Of a stretch of 64,000 nucleotides of DNA, positions 36,001 through 47,873 are shown piece by piece; the first letter of the stretch is position 1, and each line of letters begins with the position of its first letter. The notes beneath the pieces were generated by a model. It saw only the letters and a list, made by a program, of their open reading frames with translations. It was not told the origin of the DNA and searched no databases. Both the position numbers and the translations under genes were made by a program. Source of the DNA: Chenopodium formosanum (taxonomy: Eukaryota; Streptophyta; Magnoliopsida; Caryophyllales; Amaranthaceae); assembly GCA_024500155.1 (NCBI GenBank), contig CM044873.1, positions 7,941,001 through 8,005,000 of the forward strand. The letters are read 5' to 3'.

Positions 36001-37471
36001 AGTAATTCCTTTTGCATGTTTCAATGTTTGTATGTATCAATATTTGCATATATGTAAATCTGTATGTATACAGTTATTTTAAAATTCAACCTAATGTAAA
36101 ATTTTTATTATTTTATTTAATTTAGGAAAATGCTATACATAGCCCTTAGGGCTACATACAAGAATTAAATTTACACCTAAAAATCGTAAAAAGTTAAGAA
36201 ATCATCAAAATATAAACACTAATTTCACTGATTTATGCGTGTTTTTGTCATGAATTCCTAATTTTATACAATTTTCAAGAGTATATTTTATACAATTTGC
36301 ATGTTTCATAAATTGAAAATGATATAATAAATTTTAATTTGATGATGAATAAACAGTGTAAGAGTAGCGAATGAACTAGGAGCTGGGAATGGAAAAGGCG
36401 CTAGATTTGCAACCATAGTAGCATCCACGACCTCCGTAGCAATAGGGGTTGTCTTCTGGCTTTTGGTTATGGTTTTCCACGACAAATTGGCTTTAATTTT
36501 CTCAAACAGCCAACCTGTTCTTGATGAGGTTGATAAACTCTCTGTCCTTTTGGCTTTCACCATCCTCCTCAACAGTCTCCAACCCGTTCTCTCCGGTAAG
36601 TTCTTAAATTTCTAAAACACATATGTACGTAGTAGGTCTTGTGTGCCACAAGTGTATTTTGTATGCAACATGCTTATCTATCGTTATCTCTAAACACTAC
36701 GTACCACGTATTATAAATCAATTCTTAAATACTTGACGTCACATAGTCCATTTTATAAATTACATGTAATACCCTAACATCCTTAGAGTCTAAATCGAAA
36801 AATGAAATACTACGTAGTAATTCAAAAAGAAAATAGAAACTTATATAAAAATGCAAGGTAACAAGATTAAAAATTTGTTTGTGCTACTTAATCTTTAGGT
36901 TTTTACTTATTTATTTTTTTCCTTGTAGGTGTTGCGGTCGGATCAGGGTGGCAAAGTATTGTGGCGTACGTTAATATTGGTAGTTACTATCTCATAGGCA
37001 TCCCTCTAGGACTTTTGCTGGGATGGACACTACATGGAGGTGTTATGGTACGTATACGTAAAATATTTACCTTTCACATTCTAGCGCTCTAACTTGTTTC
37101 ATTTCAATTCAATAATACAACTAATATTTGAAAATTTGACAAATTTATGATCGAATATATAGGGTATATGGAGCGGAATGATTATAGGAACTGCAGTTCA
37201 AACAGTGATATTAGGCATTATTACACTGAGATGCAACTGGGAGAAAGAGGTAACAAATTCGATCAAATCCAAAATGACCCTATTACTAGCTTGTATATAT
37301 GTATATGTCATTTAATAAATGGATCGAATTTTCTTATATATATATATATACTTTGTATATGGTTTATTTAAACTATAACTTCCTTACATAACAACTAATA
37401 TTGTGTTATGTTTGCTCACATCGCAGGCTAACAAAGCAAGCAGTCATGTAGATAAGTGGGAGACTATATAG
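30040..37471 (+). CDS. MATE efflux transporter 3 (DETOXIFICATION/DTX27-29-like)
   Basis: Eight exons: 30040-30336, 33029-33573, 34526-34612, 35403-35459, 36357-36595, 36929-37047, 37163-37249 and 37427-37471. The joined frame of 1476 bases gives 491 residues. I start at 30040 (accatggt context) and not at the in-frame ATG 29938, because the extra 34 residues are not family-like and come from the CT-rich leader. Hallmarks: KRVWIESRKLWHIVGPTI, GMASALETLCGQAYGAKKYY, LEYWYSTALMLMTGNLKNAD, VRVANELGAGNGKGARFAT and GVAVGSGWQSIVAYVNIG. Exon lengths and phases match MATE-1 and MATE-2, except that exon 2 has one extra codon. The predicted role is the same: a twelve-helix proton antiporter for organic solutes, substrate unknown. 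It is the most diverged of the three and has the longest introns. Intron 1 is 2.7 kb and packed with repeats. Confidence 0.92.
30975..31090 (+). mobile_element. SINE-like element in MATE-3 intron 1
   Basis: ggttaagtggttaaagctcc looks like an A box, and tgggattgagtctcatg, 40-50 bases later, sits where a B box would be. The order of words matches the SINE at 11851-11959 read on its minus strand (gatc, gggatcgattctcat, ctt, ctctctaaac). It ends in a long T-run rather than an A-run. No clear target duplication. Confidence 0.45.
31695..31966. mobile_element. Possible Stowaway-like MITE, eroded
   Basis: Left ctctctatgttcattttgactt and right gtcaaagcgggttaag, then aacggaggaag before TA, resemble Stowaway ends, but the pairing is weak. 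Boundaries are approximate. It is inside MATE-3 intron 1. Confidence 0.35.
32318..32567. mobile_element. Stowaway-like MITE in MATE-3 intron 1
   Basis: ctttttccgttttcttttaga at the left pairs with aaaagaaaacggaggaag at the right, and gcaacac/gtgttgc extends the pairing inward. TA flanks both ends (32316-32317, 32568-32569). It is 250 bp long. Confidence 0.6.
32636..32865 (+). repeat. Dispersed repeat family copy (MATE-3 intron 1)
   Basis: Third copy of the family at 20688 and 24322: gggccgcactcg, gagagtgcaagt, caaggaggttccacctcaaaa, ttgaattctttcaatgtga and cttacatgtgggttgttcct occur in the same order. All three copies are in + orientation. Confidence 0.5.
34027..34262 (+). repeat. Minisatellite in MATE-3 intron 2
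   Basis: About six units of roughly 35-45 bases, each made of a T-run followed by actaaatgttcaaaattt and gcgattgttca. Unit length varies with the T-run. The array produces two overlapping spurious ORFs. Confidence 0.6.
35041..35157. repeat. Fold-back repeat in MATE-3 intron 3
   Basis: ttttgacacacccttatatgag pairs imperfectly with cacataggggtgtgccaaaatc across a short loop, with extra ttttggcacacccc and gggccaaaatcaatttt words outside. It is MITE-like, but no flanking duplication was recognised. Confidence 0.45.
35532..35729. mobile_element. Stowaway MITE in MATE-3 intron 4
   Basis: cttcctccgtttctatttagt at the left pairs with actaaaaagaaacggaggtag at the right. TA flanks both sides (35530-35531, 35730-35731). 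It is 198 bp. The pairing continues through gttgac/gtcaac. Confidence 0.7.
36125..36298 (+). mobile_element. Truncated copy of the CCCTTAGGG MITE (MATE-3 intron 4)
   Basis: Matches 60570-60720 in order (gctatacatagcccttaggg, aattaaatttacac, aaatcgtaaaaagttaagaa, ttatgcgtgtttttgtcat, tacaattttcaagagta). It lacks the right-hand inverted terminus that the other copy keeps. Confidence 0.5.
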
Positions 37472-40187
37472 CATGCACTTTTCGAAATCAAGCTGTTGCC
37501 TGAATCGAACGTTGAGATTTAGTCCTTCGCTTGGGAGCATAATTAGACGACATACTTAATTAATGCTCCATCAGTTATGAATTATATTAGTATATATTGT
37601 GACAATTTTATTACGGCGCAAGTATAAGATTTATTTATACTAGTTTTGTGACAACTCATCAAAGAAATGGGTATTTTTTTAATAACCAAGGGACAAATTC
37701 TTATCTTAAGAAATTGAGTACTTCGCATCAATTAAGTACTTGAAAGTTGATTTATGAGTGTTATTTGGTCTTGAGAGTTGTAAATGAGCTTGCTTTAGTT
37801 TAAGCAATATAAAGGTAAGATAATTTGTTTGGTGTGAAACAAGCTAAGCCAAAGCCAATTTCCCAATTTATTTGATGCAAATGAGCCAAATTCAAAGAAA
37901 CTTAGTAAGATTGATGTGTAAACATTTGTGTTTACTTTCTATTGTTGTACGAAGAATATGTTTTATAATGAGATTTAGCCTTAAGAAGTGTCATCAGGTC
38001 AGATGCCTGATTGTGTTCAAATTAAGAACAGAGTATAGTCATACTCACACCTGAAGCGATAAACACGATCATGATTATACATTTGTACTACTTGGATACG
38101 GAGTAAATTGTAAACCCTATCAAATTAAGAGTCAATTATAGAAAGAATTTGTTGAAGTATATCCTTCCAAATAACACATATAAGCGTCCTACATTAATAA
38201 AAGTTTAGAGAGCTAAACAATTAAGAAGGCTACGGGCTAATTCTCTTATTGCCATATGGTTTTGGATGAAACCTCATTCGGTCTGATTAAGTGGACTCTC
38301 TTTTTTAATTTGCGGGTGCGGCTTATACTCGTATTTAAGACAGTTACACCAGAGAAGATAAACGATGTGACATGCTAGTTTGCTACCGACGTATTTTTGC
38401 ATCTAATGAATATTTTGAGTTAATGAGGTAGTTGAGAACTAGAGATTTTGATCAAAGAGTGTAAATGAGACTATACTCTTATTCATTAATAAAGCCAGAA
38501 ATAGAAGGCCCATCAACTTGATGTACAACATTTATAACCCGGCCCACTGGCCTACCTTGGTCATCAAATGTAATTAAAAAGACTAGTAACCAATTAAAGT
38601 ACAAGTAGCGAGATTTTACCTCGCCAATGACTACATCTATACTTTTCGTAACCAACACATGTTCCATGAACAAACCTACAAGTTAGAGGTGTCAAAAGCA
38701 CAATCGATTTGACCGACCCGAAAAATATCCGATTTAGATTTGGACTCGCTTGAACATAATAATTTAATACAACTTAACTTTAAAAATTGACCCGATCCAA
38801 CCTTATTAGACCCAATCCGATCATCCGAATTGACACCTTTACTTACAATCATGACCATTTTTGGTGTTTAGGATTACCTTAATATATTTTCTATCTTTAA
38901 GGATATGATAAAAAATATAATGTTGTCAATTTGTCATTAGAGTTACAACCTTTAATAGTTATGGGGATTTTTTTGGATGATGTAAACGTGATACACTATA
39001 TCTACTTGTTGCTCAAAGCATGTTCATCTGCATAACGATGACAATAAGTTCATTCAAATATTCAATTGTAAGTTTTTTTTGACATTTATGATTTCAATAT
39101 GTAAATTATTTTTTAGTTAAAATTACAAAACGTTGGTATTTTGAAATATTCTCTATGTTTCACATAATAGCCCATCCAAAACATTTCTTGTTTCACATTT
39201 TTCATTCTAGAAGATTTATCTACTACTCTGATCTATTAGGCTACGTTATATGACTAATGATTCAATTTTGCTTCATGTAGTACTTAATAAAAATAGACGA
39301 TATGGCAAATAAATTAATGATAATTACAGACATATAGTACTAATTTATTTTACCTAACACAACCTAACAATGCACTCCATAATAATTAAATGACTTATAA
39401 TACTTTAGCATTAAATTACTAGTGCTAATTACGTGGTTAATATGTCATGAAACACATCATTTTGGTGCTCTAGTAGGTTTTTGCAGTGGCTTTCTCCTAA
39501 TATAGAAGATTAGTAGTGTGCGCGTCATGCTTGTAGCAACATTCGGCTTTGAATTTAAATGGTCAATCATTAACATCCAAATTTGTCATATCGATGTAAT
39601 ACATTTTCTTATTACTTTTCGCTTTAGTACTCTTACCATCTTTGATGTTCGGCTGTTATATTCACCCATTCATTAACATATCAATAACTTGAATTTTTGT
39701 AACGTAAATAAACTTTAATAATAAGTTTTCAACAAATATAAGGAAATAAACTTTAAATCATAATATTTTTATTTGTCTTCAATTTTTTGTATACTACTCC
39801 ATAATACTTGTTCTCATTCAAGATATTTTTTAATATTTGTAAGCACATTAAATATTATACGAAAATTGTTACATTTGAGATACAGAGTAGTAGTCATAGT
39901 ACATACAATATATAGGGGAAGAAAAATTTTCCCAAATTTAGACTAGGACTTAAGTTGACAATTCAATAATAAAGTATACAAACATATCATCCCTTTAAAT
40001 CAATTATCAATCTAAAAAAAAGACAAAAATTAGTCACAAATTTTAAAATAGAGATTTACATACAAAAAGTAAACCCCCTCCCTCATACCTGATACCCCCA
40101 CCAATTACACCCAAAAAGCAAAAAAAAAAAAAAAATAAAAAAAAAGTAATTAAGAAGCCTTAATTTCCTAAATTAACCAAGATCACC
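37472..40187. other. Intergenic DNA between MATE-3 and the ANTH gene
   Basis: AT-rich. Apart from the short fold-back at 38684-38841 I see no gene, RNA or transposon I can support. Confidence 0.4.
38684..38841. mobile_element. Small fold-back element with AGGTGTCAA ends
   Basis: tagaggtgtcaa (38684-38695) pairs with ttgacaccttta (38830-38841), and gacccg-type words lie inside. It resembles the GGGTC-filled hAT-like element at 497-1107 in design. The flanks do not give a convincing 8-bp duplication. Confidence 0.4.
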
Positions 40188-41228
40188 TCACCTTACAAGC
40201 TCACCATAAGCAAACTGAAACGCAAACCGGTTAGACGCAAATTGAACCGAGTCTTGAGGCTTAACCCGCTCCCCGAACCGAGCCGACTCGAACCTACCCC
40301 AACTTAGCACCATCTTCTCTTCCTTAAACCCTTTCACTTCTCCAACCTTATCCTTCATCTCACTCACTAACCCCCACAAATCCTCAACCAAACCCGACCC
40401 ATTTACCTCGAACATAGATCCGAGTCTCTCCTTACAATCCTCCAACCTCTTTAGAGCACAAACCAACTCAACCGAATCAACAAAACTCAAACAACTCAAT
40501 CGTTCCTTGAATTCCTCAACTCGAATAACAATCTCATCTACCGTAGTAAAATAGTCTTCACCAACTAATCCCATTACTTCTAGTAACAACTTATTACCCT
40601 CTAAATGAACACAATCAGGACTCTTACAAATTTCCTCCAGTACATTTATCAATCCATCGATTTCCCTTAACAAGTCCTTGCATAAAAGCGAGGCGATGAT
40701 TTCCTTACCCTTCTCCCTCTCGAGACTACACGACGTCGAAAATAGAAAATACCCGAGTATCCTGGAGCTAGACAAGATCTGCTCCAGGTACTTGGCGTAC
40801 CACCTGATCCACGTGGACAACTCCCAGGTTATCGGAGACGAGTTGTCCCGAAAATCGGAGAGTTTAAGGTAGTTACGCCCGCCAGTTGCGGGGTAAACTG
40901 AAAGCTGGTCGTGTAATATGAAGTTTCCACGTCGGACAATGACGTGGAGAGCTAATAGTGATTTTATTGCTACTGCTGATGAAGATGTCTTGTGAAGTCG
41001 CCGCATGAGAACGTCGATCACTACGGCTGCTGCCGTACGTGGACCTTCTCCTGCGGCGAGTATTGCCGCAAGGTGGGATTCTTGAGGTGGTGTATCGGCC
41101 TCGTGGCTTGTGGCACGTAACACGGTGAGACGGAGCGCGGCCGTGGTGTGGTTGCGGGAGAGGAGTGCTGCCTTGCCTATTGACGCCTTGTCTTTGACTT
41201 TGCCTATTATGTCACCTAGGAGTCCCAT
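40188..41228 (-). CDS. ANTH-domain clathrin assembly protein (AP180/CALM type)
   Basis: One exon, 346 residues. The N-terminus MGLLGDIIGKVKDKASIGKA followed by LRLTVLRATSHEADTPPQ, AAVVIDVLMRRLHKT and AIKSLLALHVIVRRG is the helical ANTH/ENTH fold found in putative clathrin assembly proteins (Arabidopsis At4g40080-like, by recall). ANTH domains bind phosphoinositides and clathrin and act at the plasma membrane and endosomes in coated-vesicle formation. The second half (residues 150-300) is helical, with LLREIDGLINVLEEICKSP. The C-terminus is short and shows no DPF/NPF or clathrin-box repeats, unlike full-length AP180. The length fits the small intronless plant subgroup. The start is supported by a TATA-like tataaaa about 110 bases upstream and by the conserved MGLL start. 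The 5' half is much more GC-rich than the neighbourhood. Confidence 0.88.
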   Translation of the reverse strand: MGLLGDIIGKVKDKASIGKAALLSRNHTTAALRLTVLRATSHEADTPPQESHLAAILAAGEGPRTAAAVVIDVLMRRLHKTSSSAVAIKSLLALHVIVRRGNFILHDQLSVYPATGGRNYLKLSDFRDNSSPITWELSTWIRWYAKYLEQILSSSRILGYFLFSTSCSLEREKGKEIIASLLCKDLLREIDGLINVLEEICKSPDCVHLEGNKLLLEVMGLVGEDYFTTVDEIVIRVEEFKERLSCLSFVDSVELVCALKRLEDCKERLGSMFEVNGSGLVEDLWGLVSEMKDKVGEVKGFKEEKMVLSWGRFESARFGERVKPQDSVQFASNRFAFQFAYGELVR

Positions 41229-41336
41229 GTTCTATTTTTAAATTTGTGTGATATTTTTGATCTGAGTTGAAAACTTTGGAAATGGGTAGGAAAAAAAAGA
41301 GGTGGCGAAGTTTTTAATATAAGGTATGATATGAAT

Positions 41337-41343
41337 TTTATAA
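41337..41343 (-). promoter_or_regulatory. Candidate TATA box of the ANTH gene
   Basis: tataaaa on the minus strand, 109-115 bases before the ATG at 41228. Confidence 0.45.
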
Positions 41344-43220
41344 AGAATAAGGTTTGAATGATATGAAAATGATATCAACGGTTATAGGATTTAATTTAAG
41401 TTCAAGTTAAAGTGGGGTGGGGTTAAAATGTAAAGGAGGAAGAATAAAGAAGGGGAATGGTCATATAAAGATAAAGGGGATTAAAGAGACAAATTTTACC
41501 GGCAAACAACTTTTTGATTACTTATGAAAGAGAAACTTCCATCTTATATTGTCAATGCGTGTTACTATTGGTGACTGTTCAAAATCTTCAAATTGGCCAA
41601 CTCAAGGATTGGTGCTATAAATTTTTGTTAAGGTGGTGATTTATTTTGATTCGTGATCTTGCATTTAATATCGTTTTAAGTAGGGTACCTTGCACCATTT
41701 GTTTTTGGGACTCCTTATGATTATGATTGTTTAACAATATAATTGGATTTTATATGTGATGAATAACCTTTTATTTATTTATTTGTTTGTTTTATTTTGA
41801 TCCACTACTTGATTTTAGCTTTGAATTGAGGACGTATCTACGACGTGATTTTTTTTTAGTCAACAAAATCTGATTAATGTTATTTTTAAAATTATTTGTA
41901 GTCTTTTATTTGAAGATTGTGTGTCACCTTTTATAGTAAGCGTCATCTTTTGAATTAATCATTATTATTAGTGAATTATTGCTTGTTAAGTCATGTATGT
42001 CACTAATTTTATAAATATATCCAACAAAAACTTCGTCAATTAGGAGGTATATGCATAGAAACATAATAAATATCAAAGTCTTACGCACTAAATACGAAGT
42101 AATATAAAGATATCAGTGTCATGTGTTATGTGTCCCCTAAAAATTGTGTTATTCAAATTTAACTCTCAAATTTAGAATTTTACCAACAAAATTTAATTCG
42201 TCTTACTTGCACCTTATTATTTCTATATTAGGGGACACATTACACACATAATAAACAAAGGTCATGCACTCATGTCTAATAATAAGTATACTTATCAACA
42301 ACACAACTTGTAACCATCAAAAATTAAATTAAGGTAGGTACACTTGTTGATCACTATATGAGTGGATCCCCTAATTATGTAGACAATATCAACTTTGATG
42401 TTAGCAATATATCCCAATAATACAATCATGATCAAATATCCTCGTGTCTTGGGGGTCCCACAAACTGCAGGCTGCATTTGTTTTACACTTCAATAATTTC
42501 GAATGTATTAGGCGGCGTCACTAAAAGTAGTACAAGTACAAAAAATTATATCAGTGAAATACAACGTTGATCTTTTTATCTTTTACTGTACTCCTTTTTT
42601 TTTTTTTAAATTGTTTTTTTTAGAGATGATCACGGCCGGACTTGCCAACAAAATTGTCGCATTTTAGGCCAAGGATTTGGGCTGGGCTGGACCCAATACT
42701 GGACTGCAAAAACATTAGGAGACATAATCTTTCAATTATTGAGAAGGAATGTCCAAACTTGCTATTTTGGGTAATAATATAATATTTGGGTCAAAATTAA
42801 AGGGAGTTAAAATTTTAATTAAAATGAAATTTTAGGATATCAAAACCCCCCCCCCCCTTTTTTTTTTTAAAAAAAAAATTAGGTCAGGCCCAAAATTATC
42901 TTCGAAATTCAACAATTTTCGGACCGTATTTGATTAGGTCTACTTTTCAACCTTTTTATTTGACAATAATTTAATTAGAATCATCCCGTAATATTTACAT
43001 AACCTTCATTTATTTATGCTTATTTGCTTTAAGTATTTTATATTAATCGCATAGGTCAAAACAATTTTGAAACTTTATCGTAAAACACTCATGTTAAGAT
43101 GTGGAAATAAGAGAGCTCATCTCAGAGGGATCGGACTAAGAATCGAACCCAAGCCTTAAATAAACATGAAGTACAAAAAAGAAAAAGAAGTGAAGTGGTC
43201 TATAAATCCCTAGTATATAA
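41344..43220. other. Gene-free intergenic DNA
   Basis: AT-rich. It includes a C-run followed by T- and A-runs near 42846-42880. A 60-residue minus-strand ORF at 42295-42477 has no recognisable content. Nothing else is supported. Confidence 0.4.
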
Positions 43221-43227
43221 ATAACTT

Positions 43228-43230
43228 AAA

Positions 43231-43284
<54 letters not shown>

Positions 43285-43292
43285 ATTATTAT
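43228..43292 (+). repeat. (ATT)n microsatellite at the edge of the duplicated RLK unit
   Basis: About twenty att units with one interruption. The same tract followed by the same unique sequence (ctctttttrggtctaaaatt) occurs at 51513-51553, so it marks the left edge of the duplicated receptor-kinase unit. Confidence 0.75.
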
Positions 43293-43484
43293 TATTTTCT
43301 CTTTTTAGGTCTAAAATTCCTTTTCAAGAGACATTGGATTACCATTGTTCAAACTTCCAACTCAATTTAAAATTTATGTGGATATAGGAGGAAATACAAG
43401 TACGAGTAGCACACTAGCACATTATAGGAGGAAATATTAAAGTGCAACATGATGAATTGAAATATCAAAAAGCAATCGATATTC

Positions 43485-43515
<31 letters not shown>

Positions 43516-44201
43516 TTTATTATTCTTGTATGTACAATATAATGTTGTTAAATATAAAAGCTTGATAAAGATTAAATGGGCAAATATAAAGTTTATAGCA
43601 ATAATTTCATGTGTAATGTTGATCTGATGACCTTATTTTTCTTGTTTTCCTAGCTCCCCACTAACTTCAAGTCGGCATTAAGTAACTGTCATGCTAATAT
43701 TTCAAATATAAGTCAGTCAAAATTCGTCAAAAAAACACTACACTCCTTACTTTATCCATAAACATTCTAATTTTGTTCCTACAAATTTTATGTTCCTAGA
43801 TTTCAAACTATGTACACGAACCGAGCTTGTCAAGTGTGATAACTTACATGTAAATAACAAAGGATTTTCAACTTTATATATATACTGAGACCGAACAATG
43901 AATGATATGAACATTATTACTCCAATACTCGATACAAATTACAATCTTGACTATTTTAATTTTAAAATAAGAATGTATTCTTGAGCATTTTTGTTACAAT
44001 GTTAGTATTACAGAGAACATACTATCGAAAGCAAAAACTTACACTTAGTTTATGCTAATGTCTCACAGTAGTCTTAGTTATGACTCGTATACCTCTGATG
44101 CTAGCTTGGCATGCATGATTCCTGCAAGAGCCTAACAATTTCAGTACTGTAAGTGATGAATTTGGCATATACTAGAAGATATGAAATTTAGAAGTATGTA
44201 C

Positions 44202-47200
44202 CTAGACGCGCTTTGCACGAATGACATGTAGTTGTTTAAGGAGAGCATCCTTTAGTACTTGCAACTCCCCAATAGCATCTTCGATCCTAATTCGATCTTG
44301 TGGTGACTCCACGGAACATTTTACTCCAATTTCAATGATAGATTTTATGCACTTATGTTTCCTGTCAATTTTTGTGAAAATTTCGCCTTCATTTCCTTCA
44401 CTTGTACCTCCATCCTCTAGGAGCCTTGGGTCAATGATGTTTACCAATTGATCAGATAGTGCTGCTGAATTAGCATAACTATGAAGGTCTAAACCTCGTC
44501 CGAACATCTCATCAGTGGGATTTTTTGAAGTCATCATCTCTAACAACACAATGCCGAAGCTGTAAATGTCACCTTCCTTAGACACCATACTTCCCAAGCC
44601 ATATTCTGTTCAAAACAGAGTTTTTCAAAGCAGAGAAAAGATACGTGCTTAAATTATAAATTCTGATTAATTAATTAAATACACTATAAGTTTAGATTTT
44701 AGTGTTATTATTTCATATTAATTACCTGGAGCTACATATCCAACCGTGCCTTTGACTGCTATTGAGCTACTGTTATTTGCAGTTGCACGCAAATGAAATC
44801 TTGCTAACCCAAAGTCCCCAACATGAGCAACCATGGAATCATCGAGGAGAATGTTGCTTGGTTTTAGGTCGCAATGAATGATAGGAGTGTCGCAACCATT
44901 GTGCAGATAGTCCAGTGCACTCGCCACATCAATTGCAATCTCTACCCTTTGAAGAAGGCTTAGTCTTCTAAAATGTGGATCCGTGTGAATCCATTGATGA
45001 AGACTTCCATTTGTCATGAACTCGTACACTAAAGCCTTAAAATCATTGCCTTGAAAATCTGTACTTGAGCAAACCGTGACAATCTTAAGAAGGTTCCTAT
45101 GACGGATACTTCTTAATGTTTCACACTCGGCCATGAAACTTTTGGCAGCTCCTCTCTGTTCAAGGCTGATAACTTTAACTGCCACAACCATATTATTGCT
45201 CTCATGATCAATGACTCCTTTGTAAACAGACCCAAAATGACCTTTACCAAGTAAATTTGCTTCCGAAAATCTATCTGTAGCTTTGAGAAGCTTGTCATAG
45301 GATATCGAGAAGGGCTCTATCATGTTAAACTCGGATCCTTGAGATGGTTTGTGTTGTGTCCTCCTTGAACAAAATAGGAAGTATACTAATGACACTATAG
45401 ACAAACTCGTAACCAAAGAAGCTACTGCAATGATGGCAATCACGGCAACAGACAATTTAATCCCCTTTCCTCTCGAACCATCACTAGGTGGACATGTTGG
45501 CAATTGCAGCTCTGAAATCCCTCCACAAATCTTGTTATTTCCAAGAATTTTCAAGGCGCTTAAATTCGCAAAAACACCTTTTCGAGGGACCTCTCCCTTA
45601 AAATCATTAAAAGATAGATCTAATCCTATTAGTGAAAAATTTTCGAAGAAATTTGGAATTGGACCAGACAACTTATTATGAGAAAGATTCAAAAAACGCA
45701 AACTAGTTAATGACTTAAAAGACGGAGGGATAACCCCGGTGAACAAGTTTCCTCCTATAACTAGCTCAATAAGCTCATTACAACTACCAAGGGTTGTAGG
45801 AAACTTTCCTGAAAAAGTATTTCCTGATATATCCAACAGAACTAAATTTCTCAGTTGCTCAATTTCAAGCGGGATGACTCCTTGTAATTGGTTGTAGGAC
45901 AATCGTAGTTCAACCAACATCGATGAAGGATGAAATAGTTGAGGAGGTAGAGTTCCACTTAATCTATTATGTGAAAGTGTCAAATACAATAGATTAGTAC
46001 AACTACCTAGACTCGATGGAATCGTACCTTCAAATCTATTGTTAGCTAGATTGACCTCGCTCAAAAGTGAGAGATTTTCCCATGAATTAGGAAGATTCCC
46101 AGAGAGGTAGTTATCATTACAATCAAATAATTCTAACTTAGTTAGCTTCTGAATCTGAGGCGAAAGATGTCCAGTCAATCGATTACCTTGCAAGCCTAGT
46201 ACTCTTAAGTTAACAAGGTTATAAAGAGATGATGGAATGCTTCCTGAAATTTTATTATATGGAAAATTAAATGCAGTTAGTTCTGACAAGTTACCTAAAG
46301 AAGCAGGTAAAATCCCTCCAAAGTTATTAAAAGAAGCTTCCAAACGGTATAACTTACTACAATTTGCAAAAGTTTGTAGAAAACTTAAATCATCTGCTTC
46401 TCTAGTACCCAAATAGTTAGAGTTGATCTCGACGAATAGCAAATTAGGCATATTTCTAGCACTAAAAATGAATTTTCCTGTGAATTTGTTTGAATAAAGA
46501 CTTAATTTCTCAAGCTGAGTAAGATTCGAGAGGGAGGTTGGTAGGCTTCCATGGAAGGAATTTTTACCTATGAAAAACGCGGTGAGTTGAGGAAGGCGGA
46601 ACCCAATATCTAAGGGAAGAGTACCATGGAGATGATTTTTTTCTAAACTAACTTCTTGAAGACGAGAAAGGTTATAAAATGAAGGAGGAATAATACCTGA
46701 GATCTTATTTCCAGACATATAAATGTAAGCCAAATTTTGGAGTGCTACTCCAATATTGTCCGGAATGCTTCCATGAAAGGAATTATTCGAAGCCAACAAT
46801 ATTTGCAAGGAAGTCATGTTCATGACGACCTTATTAAGGATGTCACCCTTAAGACGGTTATAAGAAAGTGACAAAACTAGTAACTTAGTAAGGAGACTAA
46901 GTTGAGATGGAATGAATCCACCAAGGTTGTTGCCTGATAGTTGAAGTTGTTCGAGGTTTAAGCAACGAGATATGTTGGCTGGAATTTCGCCTTCAAAGGT
47001 GTTTCTAACTAACTCTAGGGACCTTAACCTTAATAGATTTCCAATTTGAGGTGGTATGTGGCCTCTAAAGCTATTGTTGTATAAATTTAGTACATGAAGG
47101 AAACTTAAGTTGCCTACATAAGGTGATAGAGTTCCTACCAAATTATAATTTTTAAGATTTAAATCGACAACTCGATGTGGATGCTTGGTGCCACAAGTGA

Positions 47201-47390
47201 CACCTTCCCACTCGCAATATGGAAGGGAGTTGTTCCACGTGCTCAAAACTCCGAGAGGGTCAAGAGTGATTTGAGACTTAATCGCTAAGAGGGCTACATG
47301 GTCTACGGTATAGGGAAAGACGGAGTTGAATAGGCTTAAGAAATGAATAAGCAAAATAAATACCAAGGTAAGTTTACTAGTAGGATTCAT
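44202..47390 (-). CDS. LRR receptor-like kinase RLK-1 (subfamily XII, non-RD)
   Basis: Two exons, 47390-44726 and 44605-44202 (3069 bases), encode 1022 residues. A signal peptide (about 1-27) and an N-terminal cap with CEWEGVTC lead into roughly twenty LRRs (about 70-625) and a membrane helix near 640-668. The kinase follows: P-loop LGKGHFGSVYKG near 711, VAVK lysine near 738, HCDLKPSN near 840 and DFG near 861. HCD instead of HRD makes it a non-RD kinase, as in FLS2, EFR and Xa21. It is expected at the plasma membrane as a pattern-recognition receptor; the ligand is unknown. I prefer ATG 47390 over 47462 because RLK-2 starts there and the TATA box at 47477 lies only 15 bases before 47462. 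The stop is followed directly by a GT, with an AG at 44123-44122, suggesting a 3'-UTR intron shared with RLK-2. Confidence 0.92.
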
Positions 47391-47476
47391 TGCGTTTAGT
47401 ACATAAACAAGTGTTTGAATGCTATTTTTGTTATTTGTGAAGTATGTTATGTTTATCAACATGCTGCCTAAGTGCC

Positions 47477-47484
47477 TATATATA
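47477..47484 (-). promoter_or_regulatory. TATA box of RLK-1
   Basis: tatatata about 87-94 bases upstream of the preferred ATG (47390). The same cctatatatagg/tatatatagg context lies upstream of RLK-2. Confidence 0.55.
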
Positions 47485-47873
47485 GGAATTTATTACTAGT
47501 AGTGGCAATATGCTTGAGTAGAAGAGATATTCAAGCCAGGTCAAATCAATTTGTTGCTTATTAATTAGTTAGGAAATTGAATTGAATTGAATGTAGTAGC
47601 AACTAGCAAGATGCTAGAATAATGAATGGACCGTTATTCATATATATATGCCAGGTCTAACCAATTTAATTTGGTTGCTTTCAATTAGAAAATTGAATGC
47701 AGTACGGATCGGAGTAGTAAGATGATAGAATAGATGGAGTCCAACTACATTGTTGCTTTTCAATTAGGAAATTAAATGACCACGGAGTAGAAAAATTCTA
47801 AGTAGAATAGATTGACGACTATTCAAATGCCAAGTCTAGCTAATTTGTTGTATAACTTGTTTTCTATGAACAA

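Noticed and set aside
36306..36572. 88-residue minus-strand ORF
   Set aside because: It is an antisense shadow of MATE-3 exon 5, which has conserved family motifs and proper splice sites.
43228..43292. CRISPR-like or regulatory direct repeats
   Set aside because: A plain trinucleotide microsatellite with no spacers in a plant nuclear context.
47391..47462. Upstream ATG for RLK-1 adding 24 residues
   Set aside because: It lies about 15 bases from the TATA box, so probably before the transcript starts. It would bury the signal peptide, and RLK-2 starts at the later Met.
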